Notes: generated by a model from the letters alone, not told the origin. Positions 12,497 through 25,886 are shown, counted from the first letter of the stretch. The stretch is DNA of 64,000 bases from Carya illinoinensis (GCF_018687715.1 NC_056760.1:27208501-27272500); one strand, 5' to 3'. A program made the numbers and translations.

Positions 12497-12648
12497 GAGT
12501 AATACTAAATATAGTCGCAGAATGTGTAAGTAAAAAAAAGTAGAGTCTATTATTAAAAAATATGAATTCTGTATTTACTCACTTTTTTTAAAAGAATTGT
12601 GAGATGTTTACGTACTCCACGACTATAAATATCATTTCTCTATATAAG
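12497..12648. mobile_element. MITE-like element, copy 1
   Basis: A short element with imperfect inverted ends: GAGTAATACTAAATATAGTC on the left and, reverse-complemented, GAGAAATGATATTTATAGTC on the right. It carries an internal AGTAGAGTC block. The same layout recurs at 20602-20768, including the AGTAGAGTC block and the CACTTTTTTTAAAA motif. It is non-coding, and the superfamily was not determined. Confidence 0.55.
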
Positions 12649-15535
12649 CTGATATTATTTAATGCGATATATCAATTTATAATAAGTTCATTCTTATGGG
12701 ATGAGAATCATTCCTCCGTGACAAAACACCCAAGGTCCAACTTTTTATCTCACCCCCGTTCTCTCCTACTCATGCTTCTTCACTCCTTGGCCTAACTGAA
12801 GTCCACCTAAAAATCCAAAATATGGTGTGCTCCTTACAATTTTCCTAGAAAGGTCACCACGTTCTCGCCTACTCACCCTTTTCTTTCCTTTCTAATGAAT
12901 TTCACAACGTACATACTCAATTAATAAATCCCCTTAGAATTATTACTCAATTAATAATCTAGCTATATATAAAATAGTAAAATACCATGAGATTACACTA
13001 AAACCTTTCAGTCGAGAAATTTGATTACATAAATTCCCCTGATAATGAAATTTATTCAATCGAAAAACTAAAAACATTTAAAAATTAAAAATAATACTTT
13101 TGGAAATTTTTATCATTTAATTAATTAAAAGTTAGGTACGCACTCATTGAACTAAGAGACAACGAATTAATGCAGTGCAATAAAAGATTCGAAAAGTTGA
13201 GATAACCCAAAAATAAAAATAAAAAAATAAAAAACTAGAAGGAAGAATTTCAAATAAATATTTGTGATGAATTATTTATAGATAAAAATAAATTTATTTT
13301 TTAATAATTTTATATATAATTATAAAATATGTAAATGTTATGTAATCGTTTTAAAAAAATTAATTTATTATTAAAAAATTAATTTTTATTATATAAATAT
13401 TATATTCTATTATTTTTTTCAAAACAACGGTCGCGTAAATATCTTTTTTTTTTTAACAAAATTAATGTCTTTATGGGATTTGTTAACGGGTGGGTGCCCT
13501 TAATTAGTGCACTCGTTAAAGTATTAAAAAAGGCCGTGAACTACCGACATTTTAATGGAAATTTAATGGAAAGAGAGCACAAGCCGCTTTACAATCTAGA
13601 AAATAGTCAATTTAATGCACATTTTTCCCCTCCGGCCATCCTGCTGGCCGTTCGTTTCATATATATTTCTTTCCATGTCTTAATTAATTTTTTATAATAG
13701 AAACGTGGCAAACTTGCTTATCCCCCCCCCCCCCCCCCCCCCCCTTTTTTTTATGGGAACCCAAAAAAGTGATGACCAATAAATAAATAAATAAAAAAGC
13801 AAGAGAAAACGACAAAGAAACAAACAAGAACTTAATTGCCATGCAACTGCCATTCGTCGAGCAAGTTCAGACAAACAAACTGGTAGTTGCAAAGTGAGCA
13901 GGATGCAGACAATAGACGTGAACGTCTTGGTCGTCTACTTCTTCGTTGATTCACCATTAACTCCCCTCTAGCAGATTAGTGCAGGGAGATCCAAAAATCC
14001 ACTAGGTACTCATATATATCCATATTATGGTCACAGGTTATCAACATGTGGAATTAATAAAAACCATATCAAGAGAGTTCCTCTTCAACCCAAGAAACTT
14101 GTCTTCTCTCTTCTTCTTCCTTTTTTTTAAAGTTTTTGAGACTAGGCACGTTGATCGATATTCAGAGTGAGTTTCGTAGCTTTGGCTCTATATAGATATC
14201 TGGGTACCGAGTGTTCGTATATATATGCACTTAAAACTCCAGAAACACAAGCAAGTAGCGCAACATTAATCTGAACTGAACTTAAAATTGATAGCAAACT
14301 GCTACTATTGCTTTACATGAAAAGGAAATCAATATACATATATAAAGCTTAATTACCTCAACTAATAGCCCCTGTATATGCTTCTCTGAATGAACCGCCT
14401 TTCGTGTCAGGAGCCCGTCCTGAAAACGCTCCTTGGAGACGGACGCAGAGAGAGAGAGAAAGCAGAGAGGAATTACAGGTATACTTGGTTGTTTTTATAT
14501 ATAATTGGACGCAGTAGTGGCGCAGTGCGTGTTTGAAGTTTGATTACTCAAGCAAGTAGTGGCCAGGAGTAGGGCACGCTTTTGGCCCAAGTCTCTTTTT
14601 TTTTATTGTCGGGATCCAATAGAAAAATAGTCGTCGGGATCCCATCGGAACCCAACTATGGTGCGAAGGATGATGATACATTTCTTTTATCACTGATTAG
14701 TCTGATTTACTACTCGAGTAGTTGGAATTTTTATTTTTTATTATTATTTTATTTTCAATATTTTTTTAACATTCTTACTTATTAAAAAAATTAAAAACAT
14801 ATATATATAACTTTATTTAAAGTCACTTTCTTATTTATTAAATAAATAAAAAAATAAAATAAATAGTAAAAAAGTCACAAAAGAGTAGACAATCTATCAT
14901 TATTACGGTGAAAATAACATTTCTGTTAGTTAGGATTCAAGACTTTGACATGCAGCTACAGGACCGGCTCAATGGTAAGTTTGTTTAGGCATTACTTAAT
15001 ACCCCACTTTATGAAAGGTTTCAAAATTAAAAAAGATGTGTTTTTTTAATTTCTTTTTTTTTAAATAAAAATTATTTTTTTAAATAAAATTTTAAATAAT
15101 TTTTATATTTTTCAACGTGTAGAAGGTCCAATTATTAATATTTATACTCCTTTTTTGCAAAATAATTTATGAAATGAAAAGGGAAAATTAATGCATGAAT
15201 GTTTATCTTTGTTGTCAATATCACAATGACAACCATTTCGTCGATATCACAATTATGATCGCCATTTGTCAAAAAACCACTTGCTACGGCAGTTATGGTC
15301 TTGATTCATAAGACAACTATTATGATCTTAAATGAAAGAATAATGTTAATAATATGTTCTACGACCGTTTATATATTTAATTTATTTTTTAAAATTTTTT
15401 ATTTATTAATTAAAAAATAATTCTTAGTATAATGATATTTTTTTATTTTTTAAAAATATTTTAAAAAAAAAGTATAATTTACATTAAGTATATACCAAAT
15501 AGGCAAATTGAGAGGCATAATAGCACTCCTCATAA
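12649..15535. other. AT-rich spacer
   Basis: No gene was recognised over 2.9 kb. It includes a pure C-run (13722-13744), AT-rich low-complexity DNA (13000-13450, 14740-14880, 15360-15480) and a purine-rich patch (14446-14475) that could be a transcript leader but cannot be assigned. Short frames here match nothing known to me. Confidence 0.5.
13722..13744. repeat. 23-base poly-C run
   Basis: An uninterrupted run of C followed by a T-run. Its exact length is uncertain in any assembly, because such homopolymers are prone to sequencing error. Confidence 0.85.
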
Positions 15536-15559
15536 CACTACAACAGATTGCACTTTTCC

Positions 15560-16135
15560 CGGCAGTGGAAAAATTCCCGCCAAATACATATACCGGCGAT
15601 TACAAAATCGCTGCATGTTCACCGGTACTATTCAGCCATTTCCTATATACTGTGGCGGAAACAAAAAATCGCCGCTAAAACTAAAGGATTTCCCAGCGAT
15701 TTTTGAATCGCTGGCAAAGGAATTTAAAAACAGAAAGTCATTTGCCAGCGATTACAAAATCGCTGCCAATTCCTTTGCCAGCGATTTTCTAATCGCTGGT
15801 AAAGGAAATTAAAAATAGAAAGTCATTTGCCAGCGATTACAAAATTGCTGCCAAATCCTTTGCCAGCGATTTTTGAATCGCTGGCAAATATTTTTCGGTT
15901 ATTAAATTCTTTTGCCAGCGATTTTCTAATCGCTGGAAAATCCTTTGCCAGCGATTTTTTATTCACTGGCAAAGACCTTTCGGTTATTAAATTCCTTTGC
16001 CGGCGATTAAAAAATCGCTGCCAAAGGATTTCCCAGCGATTAAATGAGCGCTGCCATTAAATACCGTTTGCAGTTTTATCAGCCTATTCCCCGCGAGAAA
16101 AATGGCCTTTTCCGGCGATTTTTAATCGCCGCAAA
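15560..16135. repeat. palindromic subterminal repeats of the CACTA element
   Basis: About a dozen copies of a short unit in which GCCAGCGAT and ATCGCTGGC arms face each other across an A/T-rich centre, separated by AAATCCTTTG-like spacers. Related units recur near the right end (about 19795-19960). Such arrays are the usual transposase-binding regions of CACTA elements. The open frames through this array are artefacts of the repeat. Confidence 0.85.
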
Positions 16136-16811
16136 TAGTATTTTTTTAAAAATAAAAAAAAATTATAATACAGTTGAACCTATATGGCTGTCATAGCCTA
16201 AAACACACAACATCCTTATCATACAATTAAATCAACCTATTATATCTTATAAATTCATCAAAATCTATATTCATTCCCCTAGATCTAGACAACCTCACAT
16301 AATATCCATCCTAAAGAAAAGGAAAACACTGACAATAATTTCATGGCTAAGTTTTCATGATTTTCTTGTATGTCTTTCTATTTTTAATAATTTTTTTTTC
16401 TTGTATACATCACACGTGCTTGAGCTAAGCCTATGTGCTCTTCAATAAATGTTTTGATCACATATAAACTCACAGACAATTAAAACATTGTTACAGCAAG
16501 TACCATTACCCCACATCACATACCTCCAAAATCAATATCACCTACTGTACTTGTACAACCAACCTTAACTAGACACCAAAGAAGCCAAAAACAAATGAAC
16601 ATATGCAAAAATGACGTTACAAAATTAGAAATGATCAATATAGCGAAATAAATCAGATATTTGAACATAAAATGTGGATAAATGAGTGTTTCAATATCAC
16701 ATAATCATGGATGGAACATAACGCAATTTGTGGGGCATAAAGACATGTAAACCAGAGTTATCTAAAAAAGAATTGTGTGATGAGGGAGAAAAAAGCAATT
16801 TAACAAATAGT

Positions 16812-17075
16812 TTTTTATACGTAAGGAAGATTTTATTAATACAGAAATTGGCATAGCCCAAGTATACAGGTAGTATACAAGAGAATGCACCTAATTAGGA
16901 ACTAGAGATAGATACAAGAAATTCAGAAAGCAATTTAAGAAATATAAGAAAATAACTCTAAAAACTATTGCCATATTTTTTTTATATAAGTAAAAATTTA
17001 TTAACATCAATAGGCATAGCCAAGTACAGTGGATGTATACAAGAGAAAACACCTAGCTAGGGAGCAGAAATAGCT
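16812..17075 (-). mobile_element. two LINE-type 3' tails nested in the CACTA element
   Basis: Two stretches (about 16812-16915 and 16975-17075), read on the - strand, contain the conserved 3'-UTR tail of the local L1 family: CTAGGTG, then CTTGTATAC, TGTACTTGG and CTATGCC, then an A-rich end. The same tail closes the L1 elements at 42.8, 47.2 and 50.1 kb. They are either extremely 5'-truncated L1 copies or short retroposons sharing an L1 tail. Confidence 0.65.
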
Positions 17076-17566
17076 AAAAATTATTACCATAATAGCGAAG
17101 ACATGAAGTAAATATCGAAAATAATAGATATAAAGTACATCCCTAATCCTACGACACAAGTAAGGAGAATCAAGGAAAAATGAGAGGAAGGAAACAATTT
17201 CTTTTGACATTGGTCAAACACATCAAACAACGCTACGGATTAAAATCATCCTACATGATAAACAATATGTAAATAACAAAATCATTGCCTGCCTTGAGAA
17301 AGTAAATCGCCGCCTTCATAGTGAGCATATAGAGCATTCGTTAAATTTCTCCAAATTTTCCATGACATCTACAAACCAGTGGAAGCAGATGCAAATAAAA
17401 GGATAACTCCCATAAACAAATATGATTAATCTGACTACAATTGTCAACATCTATACAGAGAGCATCGTTTATGAGTATTCCTGAGCATTTCAATCAAATG
17501 TATAACAGGTAACAGGAGCAGACAGAGTGACTACAGCAATAGCAACAAATCAGTAATGAGAATCAC

Positions 17567-17636
17567 CTCAACTGGAGTCATCAATTCTGCCGGCTTTTCC
17601 CAAACAGATTGTTTTGTTCTCTTGTTGTAATAATAT
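17567..17636 (-). pseudogene. captured WW-domain exon of a PRP40-like splicing factor gene
   Basis: A 70-base exon with both splice signals intact: acceptor TTTTGTCAG before 17636 and donor GAG|GTGATT after 17567. It encodes [19 protein letters not shown] followed by TPVE. This is the second half of the first WW domain of PRP40-type pre-mRNA processing proteins (U1 snRNP-associated, binding proline-rich ligands), with the aromatic triplet and the second W in place. The neighbouring exons, which should carry the rest of the two WW domains and the FF domains, were not found within 2 kb on either side. With its position inside a CACTA element, this argues for gene-fragment capture. Family assignment is from memory of the motif; the donor locus is not in the window. 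Confidence 0.75.
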
Positions 17637-17885
17637 CTGACAAAATGTAATAATCAGTAAGGGAAACAACCAATAAAAAGACAGAATGGGGTCAACCATT
17701 TCAAGGATTAAAAAAAGTCCAACTGTTGAACCTTTAAGACAAAAATTGGGTCAAAAGACACGGAATGCCTCACATAAATCTGTTTCAATTTGGGAAGGAG
17801 TGAATGAGAAGATTGAGAGGAGGTTAGCCAGCTGGGCTTTGTAGGTTCTCAACCAACCTATCAAAAAAAAATTATAGGGGTATAC

Positions 17886-18054
17886 TGCCTTCTGAAGAGA
17901 AGATGAAGGTGCAAAAATACAAAGGCATGAGAAAATTTGAGAAACAGATAACAATTTCTAATGTGTTAGTACAGTACCTGGAGAAAGTAAGACCATTCTG
18001 AAGAGGGGATGAAGTTGAACAAATACATAGGTAAGAGAAGAATATGAGAAACAA
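17886..18054. repeat. imperfect direct duplication inside the CACTA element
   Basis: Two copies of an approximately 60-base block (17886-17946 and 17993-18054), both starting with TTCTGAAGAG and ending with TGAGAAACA. The period is about 107 bases and the copies are clearly diverged. Their role is unknown. Confidence 0.6.
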
Positions 18055-19978
18055 CCCTTTCTCTATACTTCCCATCTGCCTTCCTCCCAACAATACATGA
18101 ATAGAGCTACTGGATTTAGAAAACCCACAAGAAATTAAGTATGGAAATAACTCACATTCTTATCTACTGGATTTCACACTAAATTCAGTCAACATTGTAT
18201 TTTCACAATGTATGAAAAAAATATATCTGTTAGAAAGATATGTTTAGGCAGAAGTAAAAAGGAAATAATGTTTCCTCAAACAAAGAGAAGTTTTATGTAA
18301 TATATTAGCATGGAATAGATCACCTATCCTGTTTTCTAGAAGTAACTAAGCATTCCCCATTAAAGTTAGCTTATTTCCCAACAAAATGTTCTTATTACTA
18401 TTAGCTAGCTATAAAGAATCATGGTTTAAATCTCTCAAGCCCCAAAACAGAGTGCATAGCAGAATTTTCTGGAAAAAACTCTGTTGAACATTTTCCAGCT
18501 AACTAACTAATAGCTATGGTTGTCAAAAGATTAAGTATTCTACTATGACCAAGTTGTAGATGAAAATCAACTAATAGTGGTTTTTGAAAAAGATTAAAGA
18601 TTAGCATATGAATCAAACCCGAATTTTTATAATTAAGTAAGCTTATTAAAGAAAATGTTTTGAAGACATTACAAACATTAGCATGGACATATTTGCAAAA
18701 AATATAACAACTACTTTCAAGCAACCAAGCAGCTCAAAATTGATATTAACAAGCATCAACATTTTATGCAAAGATGAAAAAATATTCTTAGCTGTTCTTG
18801 ATTTTATTTAAAGCATGTATGGACAATGTAAAGAAACAACAGGTTGCTTTTTCCCCAATTTCTTTCCCTAAATCTAGCCCTAAGACTAACTCTCAATTGA
18901 ACAAATTCTATGAATGGGACAAAGATAGCACTGTGATATATCAATGATTGAAACAAAAATATACTTTGAGGTTCAACATTTGACAATACGAATCTACCAA
19001 GATTCAAAATCAACCTATTTTAGCGATGATATGCACAACATCGGCAGATCACAAGATAAAAATAAAATAAAAAAACAAAAAAAGGACAAAAACCCCTAAC
19101 TGAGATTTGTTCATGTCATCCAACAATCCAAATAACCACTGAAATGGCCCTATGTTCATGCATGTTACTAATCAATAATGATTTCCACCTGTGGATTGAG
19201 AAAAATACCTCGCACAATCTGAGTAGAGGTACCGAATAGTGGATTTTGCCCAACAGAGCCCAACACGAACTAGTTTGCCTCGTTTTAGCTGTTTTGTTTG
19301 GGACTTCTGACCCCTTTGTTTCGGACTAACACTTCAACAAGAGGTTAGCCCCTTCCCAATCACAACAGAGGGCTTCGTTTGGCAGGGGTACTGCGTGTGT
19401 ACATCGTGGTTCTGACTGAATAGGGATTATATTTTTGGTAGCCGAAGTACTACTCGGTTCAGAATGTGGAAGATTTGAAGGGGGTACTGTGTGGGCAAGC
19501 TAATGGGTAAGCCATTCGATGGAGGCACAGAGGTTGGTTTTGGAAGGAAACGACGACAAAGCTTCAACCACACAAGAAAACGCAGTGGAGGAATCGAGAT
19601 GGAGCTTTGTGGGTATTCGAAAATGGGGATTATCGCAGCGAATTAGTATGGAGTGAACGGAGGGATTTCGGTTGCAGTTTCTCTCAAGCTCGATGAAAAC
19701 CAAACGGAGAAGAGGGGGTAGCCAGACTGACTAAGTCGCGGGCGGGAGGGGAAATAAAGTGGCAATTTTGGCGCCCGTATATTTATTAATATATGGCAGC
19801 GAATTATTTTGCCACTAAATGCATAGTAAGTCGTTGGGATAACTTAAGTGACACACCTCGCCACTAATTAAGTTAAATTTGGCAACGATTATGAAATCAC
19901 CGCTATAACTCATATAATGCGGCGATATTTTTTGCAGCATTTAAAAAATCGCTGGGAAAAGCCCAGATTCTTGTAGTG

Positions 19979-21839
19979 TAATGCTATTTATAATTTTAGA
20001 GCATGGAAGTTTTGTCCACTCTCTTTTAAAAAAATAGGATGATTATTAAAATTTATCTTTTTCTTTTAAAAGAAAGGGGACTTGCACGCTCTAATAATAA
20101 ATAAATAAATCAATTCACAATTGATTATTTATATAAATTTATGAAAATATATAAGTATTCACTAATGAGATTTGTTTTTTTTTTTTGTTTTTTTGTTTTT
20201 AAAAGAATTACTTAATCAAACAATTTATGAAACAAGTAATTCTGAATTCATTCATTAAACGAATTGAAAATAAAAATTGTAGACGGTGATAAATCCATAA
20301 CTCCTTTTGCTATGGTATCAAATATAAAGAGAATTTAAACATTTATAATATAATATTCGATTTGATTTGACTCTCCATATCTCATCAAGATTACGACGTT
20401 TTTCAAGAATCATCCTATACATATTTCATTTTATTATTTAAAAAATTTTCACATAAATATAATCAATAATTTATTTTTTTAATCTTAAAATAATAATAAT
20501 ATTAATAATAATATTTTATTCAACTTTTAACTTTTATATAAAATTATTTCATTATTGAAATAACTTCTAAATACTAAGTCTCTAAGTTAATATTCTTAAA
20601 GTAATTCTACATACAGTCGTGTGTAAACGTCGTGTAATCGTTTTAAAAAAGAGTAGAGTCCATAATTAAAAAGTTAATATTTTTCTATGTGAATTCCGTA
20701 TTAATTCACTTTTTTTAAAAAGATTACGCAACGCCTATATAATCACGATTACAAATATCATTTTTCTCATATTCTTAAGATAAGTTTGAGGAGTGAGATG
20801 AGAATTTTTAATTTTAAATAAAAGTTTAAAATGTTATTTTTTAATATTATTATTATTTTAAAATTTAAAAAAATTAAATTATTTATTATATTTTATATAA
20901 AAATTTAAAAATATTATATTCATATAATAAAAAAAAACTTTTATATTTCACCCCCATACCCCTAACTTGGCCTCAGTCTTGATGAATGGAATTGGAGAAG
21001 CAGAAATGCAAAAAAATCTAAATTATAATAAAAAAATAGTAAATGCTATTCTCATTGGTTCCGATAACTTTTTTATTATTTAATGATTAAAAAAATACGT
21101 TTTTAATGATGTTGTCACTTTTTAAAAAAAATGTATATATATATATATATATTTTTAAAAGTTATTCTTATCTGGACCGTCTCATGTAGCACTGCTGATC
21201 TAACAAAATATCACACACAGTGCAGCTACCTCCGGAGCTCTCACCCACAGATTGCACCTACCCCCGGAGCTCTCACACTTCTCAAAACTCCCAATTTAAG
21301 ACCTTTCATCCTCCCTCCGTCAACTTCTCCGCAAGAGTGACATATACAGCAGAATCCCCAGAGTATCCAGCGCCCTCTGTCCTCTCTCCGGCCACTTTTG
21401 ATTTAGCAATACTACACAATCTTCTAATATTCACATATTATTTTTTTAATTTATTATATTTTAAAAAATTAAATTTATTCTATTTAAATTAATTTAATTC
21501 TTTTATTCGTTATTCATATATTAAATATTTAATAAAAAATTTAAAAAAAAATAATGTGCGGAGGTTTTATGAATAATAGGAAATTATGTAGATTTTTTCC
21601 CTTTAATTTATCCTAAAAAATTATTTTACTGTAAATTAAATTTAAGTGTCATCGTAAATTATATCAATTTATAGTTATATCTTTATAAAATTTATTTATA
21701 AATAAAATATTTTTCAAAAAATCATTATTTTGTTAATCAACTCTTGACATGTATATGAGATCGGCTCAGCTCACTGAAGCCATTTTCCAATTGCATTTTT
21801 TTTTTTTTTCAGATTCATGCCAGCGGGCCACCGCTAGTT
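19979..21839. other. AT-rich spacer
   Basis: No gene was recognised. It contains a MITE-like element (20602-20768), long A/T low-complexity tracts and, at 21220-21275, a short direct repeat built on CCGGAGCTCTCAC. Confidence 0.5.
20602..20768. mobile_element. MITE-like element, copy 2
   Basis: Same layout as the element at 12497-12648. The left end is ATTCTACATACAGTCGTG and the right end, reverse-complemented, contains GATATTTGTAATCGTG. The shared internal AGTAGAGTC block and CACTTTTTTTAAAA motif are present. It is non-coding, and its limits are approximate. Confidence 0.5.
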
Positions 21840-24800
21840 ATAAATTTTTTGTTTTAATTTTTTAATGTATTTTTTAATATTTTTAATTGTTAAAAAAATA
21901 CAAAAATATAAAATTTCACTAATAGTTATTATTTTGACTATTAAATAAAAATTAAAAAATTAAAATATAAATTTGAGGGGCTAGTTCCACTAGCATTTTC
22001 TTTTTTTAACTCTTAAATAGTTGAATAGGAGAGAGGCTTTGGACTGCCGCCGAGCGTTTGTCACCTTTTTTTTTTAAAATAACTAAAAAAATAACAAAAA
22101 AAAAAAGAGAGAGAAATAATTGAATAATAATTTTTAAGGTGAAGGGTTTTACTATTCATCATCTTAATATATTACAGATTATACTTATTTTTATCTTTTT
22201 AAAATTTTTTAAAATAATTTTTAATTTTATTCTTTTTAAATTTATTGAATTCTTCTATTAATTATTTATATAATACATATTTAATAAGAAAAAATAAATA
22301 AATAAATTATATATTTATAATATAAAAATAATAAATAAAATTTTTCTTTAACGAGGGAGCGGAGAAAAGAGACAGGGAGTTGTGAAGTGAATAAAATAAG
22401 AAAATATAATAAACTATAATATCTTTGTCGGCCTAGCGGAATTTTTAATTTGCTGGCTAGGAAAAATGTGGCCGTATTCAATGAGTAAGAACACTAGTCA
22501 CTCGCAATGATGTACGTAACACCAATGCACATCAATATTTAAATATTTATTATTTTAATTTTTATTATTTTCATATGTACAGAATATTAATATATATCAA
22601 TATTTAAATATTCATTATTCTAATTTTTATTATCTTCATATTATCTTATAATATATCATTAGATAATTAAAATTTATTTATTATACTTTATTTGTGAACC
22701 TATTATATAATGACACATTATGAGATGATGAGAGGATGACAAGAAAATAAATAATGAATAGTTTTTTTTAATAATTATATTAAGGGCTAATTTGGATGGT
22801 GAAGTATTTCACAATTATTTATTATTTTATTATTATATTTTTTATCTATTTTTTCTTATTTTGTACTTATTTATTATTATTTAATATTTTTTTATTATTT
22901 TATTATTTTTTCACTATTATTTACAAAATATTTGAAATTATCTGACTGTCCAAATGCAACATGCATTAGCAGAGCCAAATACAAATTATTTGCTAACAAA
23001 GTTATAGTTTATCTACATATTGGGATAGTTACTATCCTCAATCTATTAACTATTTTATTGATTAGGAAAAAACAAAAACTATTTTATTATTTATCCCTTT
23101 TACCTTCCACTTGCTCTCTCTCAACAAAAAGTAAAATAATAATTTAATTTAATATTAAATTATTAATTAACATATAATCATTATAATTACAAAATGTGAA
23201 AAAATTATATTATTATTATATAATTAAAGTGGTCAGAATTTGATATCCTTGTATGTATGTAAACTGGAAGAACAATGATAAGGATGGTACCTTCTTATTA
23301 TTTATTTATTATTTTTTTTGTATTTGATATATTTATTATTTTATTTAATATTAAAAAATTAATTATTAATAAAATTATATATTTTTTAAATAATTAAGAA
23401 TGTTAAAAAAATACTTAAAAAATAATAAAAAACTTCAAATACACTAATAAATAATAAATGTAAGAAAATAATAGTAACGATATCAATACCTAAGCTGGAA
23501 ATGCTTTTATTTATGACAATGGGGACAGGGCGATCGGACTTTCTGTCTCTTTTAGAATTAATAATGGAACCCATTTACTAATGAATTTCTTTTTTATTTT
23601 TTAAATATATATATTATTTAATTTAGTACAGAATTAAAAGACATTTATGGGGGACTCAGAAGGTAGTCGTCGTACCGTTCATACATCAATGATCAAACGT
23701 CATTCTAATTTATTGTTGGGTCTCTATTACGACTGTTCATGGAGAAGACACGTAGCCAACGGCACTGCCACGTATTATTAATTGGCACGTGGTTTCTTTC
23801 GTTTTTTCAAGTTTTTTACCCTGATCGTACAAAATGTTAAAAGTTTGACTGGCAAGTGGTATAGACTAATTTCGTTGCTCTGTGTTTGAAACTCTGAATA
23901 TCAGGTAAAGCGCGCAGTCAATGAATCTATAAATATATATATAAATGTCAATCACTCAAATGTTTTTAGTCAAGTCGCCCTAATTTTAAATATTGTGAAT
24001 AGAATTTTTATGAAATGTTAAGATGTGTGTATATATATAATGATTAATCTCTCGCTTTTTATTAATTTAATTTTTTTTAAAAAGTAAAAATTTCACATTA
24101 TATTATAGCGAAAATATTGAATTTGAATCTATTTCATTGACATAAATTAAATATTTTATACGTTGAACTCACTTATTGACAAAGACTATGGTCCATAAAT
24201 GAGCAAAAATGTTTAAATAAATATAAATGATTAAATTTATTTTTTTAATTAATTTAAACTTTTGAAGAGCATGAAAATTCCTTTATTGATATATTTTTTT
24301 CCATACCCATTGAATAATCCTATCTTTCCGTACAAACTACCTTAATTATAGGAAAATGCTTAGGAGCCCGCTGGGGAGATATCGCTGATTTTATGATTTT
24401 TTATTTAATGATTAAGTAAGTATTTTTTAATAATTAAAAAAATATTTAAAAGTGTTAAAAAAATACATGTAAATAAAAAATCCAAAAAATAAAACACACA
24501 TTGATAAGCCAAAAAAAAGGAAGGTAGAATATGCTTTTAAGTCTTTAGATATGATGTTTACTTCATGTTCATATGTTTTTTTTTTTTTATGTCATTTTGA
24601 TAAGGTTATGTTTTTCTTATTGAACTTTTATTTATTTAATTTAATGTATATGTTTGAAATGTTGGGAAGTATAAAACTCAATTCAATCACTTAGATAATT
24701 CAATCATCGTAGAAGCTAATTTGTACGATTGAGATTAATGCATGTACGTAGGATTGACCCAACCGATCGAAAATAAGGTCGAGCAATGGAGTGTTGGATA

Positions 24801-25063
24801 TATGATGAGGGTATGTTGGCTGATGAATGTTGTACTATTAATTAATATCTGAAGGTTATTAGTTTACTTTCTCTAGTAATTAATTCAACGCTTCTTCTGC
24901 AACTTAAATTTATTAAAGAATATTAGTTCACACCTTTCATAAGATTTATTAGTACACGATGACCATAAATACAGGTTATGCATCCAAAGTCTCAACTACC
25001 CAATTAGCTATGGAATGGGAAGCCAAAGTCTCAACTACCCAATTAGTTATGGAATGGGAAGCC

Positions 25064-25066
<3 letters not shown>

Positions 25067-25098
<32 letters not shown>
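25067..25098. repeat. CT microsatellite in duplicated block C
   Basis: Pure CT repeat. The same microsatellite sits at the equivalent place in the other copies of block C (33231-33261 and 35537-35561) with different lengths. Confidence 0.9.
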
Positions 25099-25099
<1 letters not shown>

Positions 25100-25544
25100 T
25101 AACCAAATTGACGCTGAACAGAATTTAAATTAATTCTGTAAGTTAATTTCAACAGATAATTCATAAGAAGAAAATAAGAGATTTAGTCAAAATATAGATA
25201 AAATTTTGAATAATATTGATTAATAATAAAATTTAAAATTAGTTTATAAAGCCCACAAGTCGGATTTAAATAGTTACAAAATTTGAAATTAATCAGATTA
25301 TTATTGTATGAGAAATTAATACTAAAATAAACAATAATCCTACTAAAAATTTGGTCAAAATCAAACTCCTAATCACTTCTAAACTTGAAATTAAATATTA
25401 AGTAACAATGAAAGAATGATTATAAATATATGATTTAAAAGAAAATAATTGATATTATTTTAAATGATTTTGAAAAAAATTATTGATATGAATGATATTT
25501 CATATCAATTTGAATCTGCGCTACAAACCCTTGCACATTTGCAT

Positions 25545-25886
25545 GGAGAAAGCAACCCATTTATCATCACTCATGGGCAACACGGTGCAGCCTTTAGGAG
25601 TTGTCATGTTTGGCATGCGTGGGACAACATATATTATTTCACAGGATGAGGACCTCATTCCGGCCAACTGGTGTCACGAGACTTTCCATATCAAAATCAG
25701 TTGAGCAGTTTGTAGTTGAAGAAGAATGTGAAGGTAGGCCAGTTTTAGGCATGAAAGGGGTAGAAAAGGATGTATCCGGTGCACAGCCATGTAAAGAGTC
25801 AGATGACAATGAAGCTCTGTCACTCGTTGTAATGGTATCGGATCCAGAAGATACAATGGACGAATAACAGTTGAATTCAGCACTAA
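25545..25886 (-). pseudogene. duplicated, frameshifted last exon of the DRB gene
   Basis: A near-identical copy of the terminal DRB exon at 37122-37468. It is preceded, on the - strand, by the end of DRB intron 5 (25887-26137). It is therefore a DNA-level duplicate, not a retrocopy. Relative to the real exon it has 4 extra bases near 25665-25675 (GGCCAA-type insertion), which shift the frame and give a TGA a few codons later. The last part, including the conserved [17 protein letters not shown] segment, is therefore out of frame. The 3' end of the exon runs straight into block C, so its stop codon region is also lost. Confidence 0.85.

Larger units (their letters stand above)
15536..19978. 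mobile_element. CACTA (En/Spm-type) DNA transposon carrying host DNA
   Basis: The left end is CACTACAACAGATTGCAC. The right end, reverse-complemented, is CACTACAAGAATCTGGGC. A perfect 3-bp target duplication, TAA (15533-15535 and 19979-19981), flanks the element. The CACTA start, 3-bp duplication and dense subterminal repeats are diagnostic of the superfamily. No transposase-like frame was found in its 4443 bases, so it is non-autonomous. The inside holds a WW-domain exon on the - strand, two LINE 3' tails, a local duplication and a pyrimidine-rich leader-like stretch (about 19500-19740, - strand). Much of the interior reads like intron or flank of captured host DNA. Confidence 0.9.

Noticed and set aside
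15615..16060. Open frames with repeated ASDFLIAGKSF-type text
   Set aside because: They are the translation of palindromic CACTA subterminal repeats, not protein-coding.
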